Assembly (NCBI GenBank): GCA_002787775.1
Contig: PCUW01000056.1
Span: 52,700-116,699, forward strand
Reading direction: 5' to 3'
Origin: Bdellovibrionales bacterium CG12_big_fil_rev_8_21_14_0_65_38_15
Lineage (GTDB): Bacteria > Bdellovibrionota > Bacteriovoracia > Bacteriovoracales > Bacteriovoracaceae
DNA length: 64,000 nucleotides
The position numbers and the translations under genes were made by a program. The notes under the pieces are model-generated. The model did no database searches. It was not told the origin of the DNA and saw only the letters and a program-made list of their open reading frames with translations. How positions within the stretch are numbered: position 1 is the first letter of the stretch; every line of letters starts with the position of its first letter. Below, piece after piece: positions 33,920 to 41,101 of the stretch.

Positions 33920-34897
33920 ATGGGAAACCTTTCTACATTTATGCGCGAACACTACCGTCACTTTAATGCAGCAGCGATGATGGATGCTGCCGAAGATTAT
34001 AAAAAACACCTTGCTGGCGGAGGCAAGATGATGATCACTTTAGCTGGCGCCATGTCGACTGCAGAACTCGGTAGATCTTTAGCAGAAATGATTCGCCAAG
34101 GTAAAGTCGACGCCATTACTTGTACTGGTGCCAATCTTGAAGAAGATATCTTTAATTTAGTTGCTCATAATGAATATAAAAGAGTTCCTCACTGGAGAAA
34201 CTTAACTCCTCAAGATGAGGCTGACCTTTTGGCGGGTGGATTCAATCGTGTGACTGACACTTGTATTCCAGAAGAACAGGCCATGAGAAAAATTGAAACG
34301 GCAATTACAAGACAGTGGCAAGCTGCTGATGAGAAGAACGAAACAATGGCTCCTTACCAGTTCTTCTGGAAACTTCTTGATGACCCTGAAATTAAAGCTT
34401 CATTTCAAATTCCAGAGAAAAATTCATGGATGATTGCAGCTAAAGAAAAAAATATTCCAATTTTCACTCCAGGTTGGGAAGATTCAACTCTTGGTAATAT
34501 GTACGCTGCTGCCAATATAGAAGGACGTATCAAAAACGTCTCAACTGTTGAGCACGGTATTCAGACCATGATGAGACTTGCGAATTGGTATACAGAAGTT
34601 ACTCGCTCTTCAAAAAAGAGTGTTGGCTTTTTTCAAATCGGTGGCGGTATTGCAGGGGATTTTCCTATTTGTGTCGTACCCATGATTCATCAAGACCTTC
34701 AGCGCGAAGACGTTCCTTTATGGGGTTACTTTTGCCAAATTTCAGATTCAACGACGAGTTATGGCTCATATTCAGGAGCAACACCCAGTGAAAAGATCAC
34801 CTGGGGTAAACTAGGGGTTGATACACCAATGCACGTAGTAGAAAGTGATGCCACGATTGTTGCACCATTAATGTTTGGTTACATTTTAGATTGGTAA
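33920..34897 (+). CDS. Deoxyhypusine-synthase family protein
   Basis: A 325-residue homologue of deoxyhypusine synthase. MITLAGAMSTAELG, VDAITCTGANLEEDIFN, IPIFTPGWEDSTLGNMY and SGATPSEKITWGKLG are family blocks; Lys297 in TWGK aligns with the catalytic Lys that carries the aminobutyl group. NAD-binding features appear conserved. Bacteria lack eIF5A, and bacterial homologues have been assigned to polyamine (spermidine or homospermidine) formation, so that is the likely role. AAGG is upstream of the ATG. It follows rimK directly and is probably co-transcribed. Confidence 0.9.
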   Translation: MGNLSTFMREHYRHFNAAAMMDAAEDYKKHLAGGGKMMITLAGAMSTAELGRSLAEMIRQGKVDAITCTGANLEEDIFNLVAHNEYKRVPHWRNLTPQDEADLLAGGFNRVTDTCIPEEQAMRKIETAITRQWQAADEKNETMAPYQFFWKLLDDPEIKASFQIPEKNSWMIAAKEKNIPIFTPGWEDSTLGNMYAAANIEGRIKNVSTVEHGIQTMMRLANWYTEVTRSSKKSVGFFQIGGGIAGDFPICVVPMIHQDLQREDVPLWGYFCQISDSTTSYGSYSGATPSEKITWGKLGVDTPMHVVESDATIVAPLMFGYILDW

Positions 34898-34898
34898 A

Positions 34899-35681
34899 CT
34901 AATCTCGATTGATATGAACAACTTTAGGAAGAGATATTTCCACGTTGTTATTTTTAAAGGCCGTAATCATGCGGCCATAAAATTCGTTTTTGGTTTTTAA
35001 AAAGTTATCTCTGTGAATCCAAAATGAAAACTGAGCATCTAGTCTGGATTCTCTTATTCCTTGAACAATAAAAATCGGCTTAGGTTCATCTAGGCATTGT
35101 CCTGAATCTTCTGCGAGGTCCCTTAGTATTCTTTCTACTTGGACTAAGTCCGCTTCGAAAGAAAGAGGGATTTGGAGATCGGCTCTTCGAATCGGAAAGT
35201 GAGTGACGTTGGTAATCTCACTCTTCATTAAAGTTTCATTAGGTACTCGAACGAGTAGATTATCTAAAGTTCTAAGTCTGGTGGAGAAAAGATTTATCGC
35301 CATGACGACACCAGTTTTATCCCCGATGGTAATAACATCACCTTTTTTAAAAGGCTTTTCGCCTATTAAAAAAAGGCCACTGATTAAATTTGATGCTGAT
35401 GTTTGCGAGGCAAAACCTATGGCGACTGTAAAGACACCGGCAGCGCCAAGAAGTAGCTTAAGTTGGACTCCAGCAAAATCTAAAACGAGTAGTAGAATAA
35501 TTGTATTGAGAAGATAAGTAGAAAGCTTATTAAAAATAAAAAGTTTATTTTCATCAAGGGCTTTTGCTAAAAGAATGCAAGTTGCTCTAACCGCAATTCT
35601 AACGGCGATAAACCCGATGAGCCCTAGCATGGCCGCTTCAAGCCAAAGTTTTATATTTTCTGGGTTTAGTATTTTATACAT
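34899..35681 (-). CDS. Small mechanosensitive channel (MscS family)
   Basis: A 260-residue protein with three or so N-terminal helices and the MscS core: LLGAAGVFTVAIGFASQTSASNLISGLFLIGEKPFKKGDVITIG is the pore helix and start of the beta domain, and FSTRLRTLDNLLVRVPNETLM continues it. It should gate in response to membrane tension. Its gene follows a DUF432-like gene after 6 bp. Convergent with the deoxyhypusine-synthase homologue, one base apart. Confidence 0.92.
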   Translation of the reverse strand: MYKILNPENIKLWLEAAMLGLIGFIAVRIAVRATCILLAKALDENKLFIFNKLSTYLLNTIILLLVLDFAGVQLKLLLGAAGVFTVAIGFASQTSASNLISGLFLIGEKPFKKGDVITIGDKTGVVMAINLFSTRLRTLDNLLVRVPNETLMKSEITNVTHFPIRRADLQIPLSFEADLVQVERILRDLAEDSGQCLDEPKPIFIVQGIRESRLDAQFSFWIHRDNFLKTKNEFYGRMITAFKNNNVEISLPKVVHINRD

Positions 35682-35687
35682 CTCAAA

Positions 35688-36473
35688 TTATCCAATCAGC
35701 GTATTAAAAGCTTTTAGAAAAATATTTTTTTGAATTGGCTCGCGAGGCATCGCAATCTTTATTGGTGAACCAAATTCTATTTCATTTGGAGAGTTAATTT
35801 TCATCTTCATTTCAGAAGTATCGTCTTCTTTTACAATGGTGATTGTTTCAGTCAAAAGACCTGCATCTTCCGACTTATAAAGAGAGAGGTTATTTACCGG
35901 AACTTTGATTCTTTCAAGAAATAATTGTTTTGTATGATTATTCTTCAATACAATTTTCGTAACGGCACGATACTGAATCAGTTTTAAGTCTTCAAATCGA
36001 AGTTTTGCTTTTGTTTTGGCGGCATAACAAAGTTCACCTTCTGTCGGATCTGGTCCAAACCAAGAATCAGAAAGCCTTAGTATTGGCAATGAGAGGAGTT
36101 TTCTAGATCTGGGTTCAACCGTAATATTGATCCACATTGGAGTTGAAACAAAAATGGTAACTTCTTCACCAGCAGGTAGATAAAAAGGCATCTCAGGTCT
36201 AATCACAACAGGACGATCAGCTAGCGATGGAGTAAAGCGTATGGTGGCTTCAGTTTCTTTTCCACCAAAGCGGTTAGAATTTAAATTTTCAGGCATAACT
36301 CCCAAATAGGGAGATTCAATTTCTACTTGTCGATCTTCAGGATCATGGCTTGATGTATTAGCTATACGCCATTCGTTTTTAAAACGAGTAATCCACAAAT
36401 GCAAAGGGCCAATTTTCCAATGGCCCGATGCTTGAGAATCAATTTCAAATTCATTCCAAATCTTCATTTCCAT
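35688..36473 (-). CDS. DUF432-like protein paired with MscS
   Basis: A 261-residue soluble beta-rich protein with no signal peptide. FYLPAGEEVTIFVSTPMWINI and LSDSWFGPDPTEGELCYA resemble DUF432 proteins, which are often encoded beside MscS channels; the match is from memory. The stop is 6 bp from the MscS start, so an operon is clear. A regulatory or assembly role for the channel is inference. Confidence 0.55.
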   Translation of the reverse strand: MEMKIWNEFEIDSQASGHWKIGPLHLWITRFKNEWRIANTSSHDPEDRQVEIESPYLGVMPENLNSNRFGGKETEATIRFTPSLADRPVVIRPEMPFYLPAGEEVTIFVSTPMWINITVEPRSRKLLSLPILRLSDSWFGPDPTEGELCYAAKTKAKLRFEDLKLIQYRAVTKIVLKNNHTKQLFLERIKVPVNNLSLYKSEDAGLLTETITIVKEDDTSEMKMKINSPNEIEFGSPIKIAMPREPIQKNIFLKAFNTLIG

Positions 36474-36503
36474 ACTTTATAGTATAGAACCTAAAGTGGA
36501 ATA

Positions 36504-36695
36504 TTAGTAGTCGGAACCTTCGTCATAAACAGGCATTTCTTCTTCGCCTGCAGCGTCTTCTTTAACCATTGGCGTTGCTTCAGCTGGAACAGAAGATTCT
36601 TCACTCCAACCTTCATCGCTCATATCATCTTGAGCGTGAACAAGGTTAAATTGAGTTAATAGAGAAAGGGCGAATAAAATTTTCAACAGTTTCAT
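36504..36695 (-). CDS. Small acidic secreted protein
   Basis: A 63-residue protein with a signal peptide (MKLLKILFALSLLTQFNLVHA) and a mature part of about 41 residues that is very rich in Asp and Glu, ending EEEMPVYDEGSDY. TAGGAGAT is present before the ATG. No family recognised. High acidity could bind cations, but nothing else supports a function. Confidence 0.6.
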   Translation of the reverse strand: MKLLKILFALSLLTQFNLVHAQDDMSDEGWSEESSVPAEATPMVKEDAAGEEEMPVYDEGSDY

Positions 36696-37022
36696 AATAA
36701 TCTCCTAGGATTAATGAGTTGGATCGAAAATAAAATGGGATGAGTAGATAGAGATCTAGATACAAAAACAGAGAATAGTTTTTTGATGCCGGTGGTGATC
36801 ATGACAACGTTAACTAGTGCTTCTGTTCCTTTGCAGTCTTGTTGATTTTCTGCCTCTTAAGAATATTCCTGTCTTAGTTTGACTGCAAGCACAATTTTAA
36901 TCTTTTTTTAGGGGGCTATAAACTAAATCCAGTACTTATCCAAAGCTAACAATTTTAGTCTTTTTTTTAAGTCGATTAACAGGGATAATTCCAATGATCA
37001 TTTAGCCTATAAGGACCATTCC
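36696..37022. other. Intergenic region with no gene seen
   Basis: This 327-bp AT-rich gap separates the divergent acidic protein gene and the ATP-grasp-like gene and should hold both promoters. I find no ORF of note, tRNA or strong hairpin. TTGACT near 36878 and TATAAA near 36916 are too far apart to form one promoter. AAGGA near 37012 is the ribosome-binding site for the gene at 37023. Confidence 0.5.
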
Positions 37023-38459
37023 ATGAGCCGCTCAGTAAGACTTGTAAAGCCTGGTTGTTTTGAACCTGAAGAACATTTCTATCCAAAAGCGCTAAACGCT
37101 CAGATCCATCCTATGGTGGCTCACTTTTTCAACCTTGATCACGACCGAATTGTTCAACGATATGCTTATCTCAATCCTAAGGTTGATGGTAAGTCCCTAA
37201 GCCAGTTACTGAATCGCTCAACCAAGTTCTTTCATTGGGGCGGAGCCGACTTGTTTTATGTCACTACCGAACAAGGCAATCGTCAGATGGTGGTACTAGA
37301 GACAAACTCTTGTCCCTCAGGTCAAAAGTCTATGCCACCCAAGTCTGATGGTGATGAGCATAGAGGCTATAGAAGTCTGATCGAGGATAGTTTTCTAACT
37401 TTGATTAAAGGTAAGCGTTTACCAAAAGGTGTCTTGGCCGTTATTTATGATAAAAATCCAATGGAAGTTACTGGTTATGCCGCGACCTTGGCCGATCTAA
37501 GTAGGGAAGATGTTTGGTTAGTTCCCTGTTTTGATCAAGAGAAAAATCCTATTGTTTATAGAGACGGAGTTCTTCACTTAATAAATGAAGAGAATGAAGA
37601 GATCCCAATAAGGGCCTGTCTTAGATATGTGACTCAAAAACCTTGGAATAGACTACCTGTCGTAACTAAGACCTTTGTCTATAATTCAACTCTTGTTTGT
37701 TTAGCGGGGGGAAGAAATAAACTTGTCGCGAGCAAAGCCTACGATCTTTTTAATGCATCGACTAGAAAACTAGGCTTAAAAATTAATACGCCTGAAACAG
37801 TTGAAGGTGTTGGAAAACTAGAAATTCCAATGTGGGTCGATCGTTTTGGTGGATTTGCCGTTATTAAAAACCCTTATTCCAATGCAGGTCAGGGAGTTTA
37901 TACTATCACTAATAGTGATGAGCTCGAAGAGTTCATGAAAGGTGAGTATGACTACGACCAATTCATCGTTCAGTCTTTAATTGGACATGCCAAGTGGAGT
38001 TCCCAAACGGAACAAGGAAAGTATTATCATATTGGAACTGTCCCTAATAAAAAGGGCGAAATCTTTGTCGCCGACCTTCGAATGATGGTCTACGCGACGC
38101 CAACAGGTTTTAGACCTGCAGCTCTCTACGCCAGAAAAAGTCGCTCTCCTCTTAAAGAAGCATTGGATCCAGGGCAATCTTCTTGGGATGTTCTTGGAAC
38201 TAATCTTTCCATCAAAAAGGGAAAAGACCAGTGGGACTCTGATACTCATCGTCTCATGCTCATGGATAGAAAAGATTTTAATAATCTAGGGCTTGGGTTG
38301 GATGATTTGATCGAAGCTTATATCCAGGCGGTGCTTTCGGTTACAGCGATTGATGAAATGGCTGAAAAACTTATTTCTGCTAAGGGTGGATTTAGAATGA
38401 AGCTTTTTAAATCACTGAATCACGATCAAACATTATGTAATGAAGTTCTAACCAAGTAA
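37023..38459 (+). CDS. ATP-grasp-like protein of unknown substrate
   Basis: A 478-residue protein. VIKNPYSNAGQGVYTI near residues 280-295 looks like the ATP-grasp lysine strand and glycine loop, and YDQFIVQSLIG the next hinge strand; FVADLRMMV and FRPAALYAR may carry later catalytic residues. VLETNSCPSGQKSMPP near residue 95 is striking but I cannot assign it. It is less canonical than the other ligases here. AAGGACC precedes the ATG. It stands alone on the plus strand at the right end of the ATP-grasp island, convergent with the phosphatase gene by one base. Confidence 0.6.
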   Translation: MSRSVRLVKPGCFEPEEHFYPKALNAQIHPMVAHFFNLDHDRIVQRYAYLNPKVDGKSLSQLLNRSTKFFHWGGADLFYVTTEQGNRQMVVLETNSCPSGQKSMPPKSDGDEHRGYRSLIEDSFLTLIKGKRLPKGVLAVIYDKNPMEVTGYAATLADLSREDVWLVPCFDQEKNPIVYRDGVLHLINEENEEIPIRACLRYVTQKPWNRLPVVTKTFVYNSTLVCLAGGRNKLVASKAYDLFNASTRKLGLKINTPETVEGVGKLEIPMWVDRFGGFAVIKNPYSNAGQGVYTITNSDELEEFMKGEYDYDQFIVQSLIGHAKWSSQTEQGKYYHIGTVPNKKGEIFVADLRMMVYATPTGFRPAALYARKSRSPLKEALDPGQSSWDVLGTNLSIKKGKDQWDSDTHRLMLMDRKDFNNLGLGLDDLIEAYIQAVLSVTAIDEMAEKLISAKGGFRMKLFKSLNHDQTLCNEVLTK

Positions 38460-38460
38460 T

Positions 38461-39243
38461 TTAGCGTTGGAAAAAAAGAAAACTAGTATCATCAAAAAGC
38501 TCTTCATGACGCTTATTTGATTTTAAAGCTGTTTGTTCAAGCATGGCACTAAGTGTTTCCTCAAAATTGCCGTTTGGAAGCACAAACTCATAAGTGAAGT
38601 TTTTAGAAAACATTCCATCAGATGCAATCATAACGACATCACCCTTGGAAATTTTTAAAGATGGGCTGACTTCTACAAAATAATCATCAAGGCCAACAAC
38701 GTTTGAAACGAAATGGTCTTGCTCTTTTTGCATAATCGTTTTTTCTGCAAACAGACCACTTTTAAGAGCAAAGTCTTTTGGCGAGTGAAGATTACTTTGA
38801 TACAGCACTTCTCCAGTTGAAGAAAGCAAAAGTGCAGGCGAATCCCCGATTGAATAAAATCGAACTGTTTTCTCACCAACTTCGGCCACTGATAAAGTCG
38901 TACCAGCATCATCCCAGTTACGCTGAATTTTTTTATGAACGGCATCGATCGCTTCAATGATGGAGGCGATTGGTCCTACTTCTTTTGCACTTTTTAATTC
39001 ATTCAATATACCTTGAATAACAGCTTTTGAGGCTTTTTCACCTTCACTATGTCCACCCATTCCATCTGCTAATAAAAGAATGGTTGTTTGATTATCCGGA
39101 TCGTGAAAATAGCCAATGCTGTCTTGATTAATCTCTGCATAGGGGGTGGTGAAATAGGCAACCTTGTTTTTATCAAGTTCCAGTAGCTGTACTTCATCAT
39201 GATGAGTATTGAAGAATTGATCGCTCTTAATAAGATTTGGCAT
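38461..39243 (-). CDS. PP2C-type protein phosphatase
   Basis: A 260-residue PPM/PP2C phosphatase: LLADGMGGHSEGEKAS carries the metal-binding DGMGG, DDAGTTLSVAEV and YSIGDSPALLL follow, and VMIASDGMFSKNF is the later SDG motif. It should dephosphorylate Ser/Thr with Mn or Mg. Its ATG is directly after the kinase stop (TAAATG), making the two an operon and a probable opposing pair. Confidence 0.88.
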   Translation of the reverse strand: MPNLIKSDQFFNTHHDEVQLLELDKNKVAYFTTPYAEINQDSIGYFHDPDNQTTILLLADGMGGHSEGEKASKAVIQGILNELKSAKEVGPIASIIEAIDAVHKKIQRNWDDAGTTLSVAEVGEKTVRFYSIGDSPALLLSSTGEVLYQSNLHSPKDFALKSGLFAEKTIMQKEQDHFVSNVVGLDDYFVEVSPSLKISKGDVVMIASDGMFSKNFTYEFVLPNGNFEETLSAMLEQTALKSNKRHEELFDDTSFLFFQR

Positions 39244-39975
39244 TTAGAGAACTTCCAAGTGCATATGTTCAAGATAAACTCTTAAATGCCCTGCAGTTTT
39301 GAATTTCTTTCTAATCATATTCTTTTTCAGACCACAAACGATATCTTTTACTTCTTGGGGTTGTGAAGAATAGGTTTTTGCTCCACCTAAAGCATCATAG
39401 AAAATGCGAATCATATCGATAACATCATCTTGGATAGAACCTTTAGTCGCTCTTCCCCACTGAAAGACATCAATAAGCTTGACTGAAAACTCTAGACCAA
39501 ATTTAGTCACAATCACGTTATCTGTATGTAAATCACCATGATATTCCTTAAGGTGGTGAATCTCTTCAACACCTTTGGCGATAGCATGTAGAAGGTGTAA
39601 TCCTTGAAACGACGTTAGTTTTTTTCTTGGTCTAGAGTTTAGAAATGATGATAACGTCTTTCCATCTACAAACTCAGAGATCAGGTACGTGATCTCTTCA
39701 TCTTCATGAATGATAATTTCCTGAGAAAGATATTTTATCAAGGCATGACAGCTGTGCAGTTTATGTAATTTCTTTGCATAAAAATTAACTGTCTTATTTT
39801 TTAAATTTCTTTGTGGATAAAAAAACTTAGCAGCTCTAAGAATGTCTGTGCCAGCTTCTTGAACAAGGTAGACTTCACCCTCCCAGCCGCCGCCAAGACG
39901 TGAGACAATTTCATACTTACGAGAAAGTTTCATTCCTTCAGGAAAATCGAATGCATCTATTTTTGATAAAGCCAT
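39244..39975 (-). CDS. Serine/threonine protein kinase, single domain
   Basis: A 243-residue eukaryotic-like kinase: SRLGGGWEGEVYLV is the glycine loop, LRAAKFF the ATP-anchoring Lys, EYHGDLHTDNVIV the catalytic loop HxDxxxxN, and KLIDVFQWGR replaces the usual DFG with DVF. Activation and C-lobe segments are shortened, and there is no membrane or sensor domain. Starts the operon with the PP2C gene. Substrate unknown. Confidence 0.85.
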   Translation of the reverse strand: MALSKIDAFDFPEGMKLSRKYEIVSRLGGGWEGEVYLVQEAGTDILRAAKFFYPQRNLKNKTVNFYAKKLHKLHSCHALIKYLSQEIIIHEDEEITYLISEFVDGKTLSSFLNSRPRKKLTSFQGLHLLHAIAKGVEEIHHLKEYHGDLHTDNVIVTKFGLEFSVKLIDVFQWGRATKGSIQDDVIDMIRIFYDALGGAKTYSSQPQEVKDIVCGLKKNMIRKKFKTAGHLRVYLEHMHLEVL

Positions 39976-40047
39976 AAGTTATTCTATGTCCAAGTCTCGG
40001 GCAATAAAAGCCAATAATACCAAATGTTTGGCTATTTATATAATCAA

Positions 40048-40087
40048 AATCTATATAGATTGTTAATATAAAATAATATTATTTTAT
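40048..40087. promoter_or_regulatory. Two perfect palindromes upstream of the pirin gene
   Basis: AATCTATATAGATT (40048-40061, 14 bp) and a 20-bp palindrome with arms ATAAAATAAT / ATTATTTTAT (40068-40087) sit 36-75 bp before the pirin start. They may be operator sites, but the region is almost all A and T, where palindromes are common. Confidence 0.35.
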
Positions 40088-40122
40088 ACTCATTCGGACG
40101 AAGATGGATTTAGGAGGATTTT

Positions 40123-40830
40123 ATGCAGCAATCAATAGTACTACACCCAAGTCACGAAAGAGGTCACGTTAAAATGGATTGGCTTGAGAGTCATCATAGT
40201 TTTAGCTTTGCAAGCTTCTACGACCCTAGAAAAATGGGTTTTGGTGCACTTAGAGTTATTAATGATGACATCATTGAAGCTCATCAAGGCTTTGGTACTC
40301 ATCCTCATCAAGACATGGAAATTATCACTATTCCACTTCAAGGAAGCGTGCTTCACCAAGATAGTCTTGGGACAAAGGGAACTGTTAGTGTTGGTGAAGT
40401 TCAGTTAATGGCCGCAGGAACTGGAATAAGACATTCTGAACATAATCCAGAGGCGATTGATTTAAAGCTTTTTCAAATTTGGATTATGCCAAATAAAAAT
40501 GGACTCAAACCTAACTACCAACAAATGAGCTATACAGTTTCAGCTGGTAAAGTCACCTGGTTAGTCTCTCCAAGCGAAACTTATCAAGGAGATAAGACTC
40601 TTGTTATTAATCAAGATGCTTATATTGGAATCGTTGAATTTGATGGATCTGAACTAGAGATTGATTCGCCAAGCGAAGATCTAGGAACGTATCTTCTTGT
40701 CGTTGATGGGCAAATTGATGTTAATGGGACAAAGCTAGATGCAAGAGATGCAATCGGGCATTGGGATAAAACGACTCGATTTAAAGGGTCGAAAGGATCA
40801 AAGGTCATCATCTTTCATGTGCCAAGATAA
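40123..40830 (+). CDS. Pirin-family protein (YhaK-like)
   Basis: A 235-residue bicupin. HSFSFASFYDPRKMGFGALRVINDDII, GFGTHPHQDMEIITI (metal-binding HxH...E), GEVQLMAAGTGIRHSEHN (second metal His) are the pirin hallmark blocks. Members bind Fe and may have quercetinase activity or sense redox state. AGGAGG precedes the ATG. Two palindromes lie in its promoter region. Confidence 0.93.
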   Translation: MQQSIVLHPSHERGHVKMDWLESHHSFSFASFYDPRKMGFGALRVINDDIIEAHQGFGTHPHQDMEIITIPLQGSVLHQDSLGTKGTVSVGEVQLMAAGTGIRHSEHNPEAIDLKLFQIWIMPNKNGLKPNYQQMSYTVSAGKVTWLVSPSETYQGDKTLVINQDAYIGIVEFDGSELEIDSPSEDLGTYLLVVDGQIDVNGTKLDARDAIGHWDKTTRFKGSKGSKVIIFHVPR

Positions 40831-40879
40831 AATGGCGTGAAAAACCACCTAAGTTATCGATATTTATATAGACCAATTT

Positions 40880-40920
40880 CACAGGTATACTCAATTTAAC
40901 TGAATAGCGAGGTACCTGTG
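40880..40920 (+). promoter_or_regulatory. Inverted repeat covering a GTG start codon
   Basis: CACAGGTA (40880-40887) and TACCTGTG (40913-40920) are an exact 8-bp inverted repeat with a 25-nt loop. The right arm contains the GTG start of the 57-residue gene at 40918, and its GCGAGG ribosome-binding site lies at the loop edge (40907-40912). In RNA the hairpin would hide the start codon, suggesting translational control; alternatively it is a DNA operator. Confidence 0.4.
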
Positions 40921-41091
40921 GAAATCAAAACTTGGTTTAAAACTTTCTTGGTCATCTGTCTGATGGTGACAAATGTCGCCATTGAAAAGCAGTTTGAGCA
41001 AATGGATAATGGAAACGTTAAAGTGAGTTGGGATTTTTCAGTTAGTTATAACGATTCTTATGCGTTAGTCGATGCCAACGCTAATTTTTAG
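40918..41091 (+). CDS. Small secreted or membrane protein, 57 residues
   Basis: The frame begins with GTG, preceded by GCGAGG 5 bp upstream, and encodes VEIKTWFKTFLVICLMVTNV followed by a polar tail ending in NANF. A single hydrophobic segment (about residues 8-21) suggests a signal peptide or anchor. It ends 10 bp before the larger lipoprotein frame opens. The start codon lies in an inverted repeat. Not homologous to anything I know; expression is unproven. Confidence 0.45.
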   Translation: MEIKTWFKTFLVICLMVTNVAIEKQFEQMDNGNVKVSWDFSVSYNDSYALVDANANF

Positions 41092-41101
41092 ATAGAATAT
41101 T

